From contig JAIRVN010000127.1 in NCBI GenBank assembly GCA_031253875.1, positions 1-6,486 of the forward strand: a DNA stretch of 6,486 bases, written 5' to 3'. The notes below the pieces were generated by a model. It was not told the origin of the DNA. It did no database searches and saw only the letters and a list, made by a program, of their open reading frames with translations. Position 1 is the stretch's first letter. Every line of letters starts with the position of its first letter. The DNA comes from Deltaproteobacteria bacterium. GTDB lineage: Bacteria > Desulfobacterota > Desulfovibrionia > Desulfovibrionales > Desulfovibrionaceae. Shown in pieces: positions 6,405-6,486 of the stretch. Position numbers and translations under genes: made by a program.

Positions 6405-6486
6405 GGCCCGGCCAGGATGCGGGGAATGCGCTCGAAAACGTTTTGCGCCTTGAAATCGCCCATTGGTTCCTCAAGCGCCCGCCGCG
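6320..6486 (-). pseudogene. Deacetylase gene fragment on the minus strand
   Basis: Read from the right edge on the minus strand, the copy keeps the deacetylase frame: RRALEEPMGDFKAQNVF, ERIPRILAGPYGLPPAD and onward to FLGAM. It then leaves the homology and stops at TAG 6322-6320 after five codons, PPCGA. Against the left copy it carries Gln197 to Pro, Trp216 to Gly (breaking the WPYG motif) and one silent change at Gly237. Its upstream part is outside the window. It lacks the gene's own C-terminal region, so it would be a truncated gene if real, or an artefact if the repeat is one. Confidence 0.6.
6337..6486 (-). repeat. Right arm of the 150-bp inverted repeat, running off the window
   Basis: This is the reverse complement of 6052-6201, 98% identical and without gaps. 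The inner boundary is sharp at 6337. The outer boundary cannot be seen, because the match continues to the last base and may extend further. A 135-bp unique spacer (6202-6336) separates the arms. No integrase, transposase or target-site duplication is visible at the boundary. Confidence 0.95.

Noticed and set aside
6274..6474. Minus-strand 66-aa open frame over the right arm
   Set aside because: It is the same out-of-frame shadow that appears in the left arm at 6064-6303. Both arise because the DNA is duplicated. The deacetylase frame is the meaningful one.
6052..6486. Template/variable repeat pair of a diversity-generating retroelement
   Set aside because: The repeat length is in range, but the arms are inverted, the three mismatches are not confined to adenines of one strand (A/C, T/G, T/C), and no reverse transcriptase is seen.

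Overview
The window is GC-rich, gene-dense bacterial chromosome-type DNA with Gram-negative features: exported glycan enzymes, an N-terminal Sec signal and a Tat signal. The gene content and style fit a sulfate-reducing deltaproteobacterium of the Desulfovibrio group, but that placement is an inference from general resemblance and no marker gene is present. There are no RNA genes, transposase, CRISPR array or phage gene.

Layout, left to right. (1) The left edge carries the 5' part of a minus-strand gene for a small exported protein of unknown function (1-244). (2) After an intergenic space lies a plus-strand PHP-family phosphoesterase (477-1577), ending near a short hairpin plus T-run. (3) Convergent to it is thpR (1682-2266, minus), an RNA 2',3'-cyclic phosphodiesterase, in DNA of visibly lower GC. 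A possible tiny leader ORF overlaps its start codon. (4) From a plausible sigma70-type promoter at 2400-2428 runs a tight plus-strand gene series: a hydantoinase/oxoprolinase-family protein (2473-4137), an exported GH3 beta-N-acetylhexosaminidase-like enzyme (4150-5487) and a Tat-exported polysaccharide deacetylase (5484 onward). Gaps are 12 bp and then a 4-bp ATGA overlap, so this looks like one operon. The last two genes suggest cleavage and N-deacetylation of GlcNAc-containing glycans outside the cytoplasm. The role of the hydantoinase-family protein beside them is unclear.

The most unusual structure is at the right edge. The last 150 bases (6337-6486) are an inverted, ungapped copy of 6052-6201 inside the deacetylase gene, with 3 mismatches. 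The deacetylase frame therefore runs into antisense copy sequence and stops at 6404 with a tail of about 20 residues that is not native. The minus strand of the copy reads as a broken deacetylase fragment. This could be a real inverted duplication or an amplification/assembly fold-back at a contig end, and the sequence alone cannot decide. Apart from this I see ordinary genes and no convincing new biological system.
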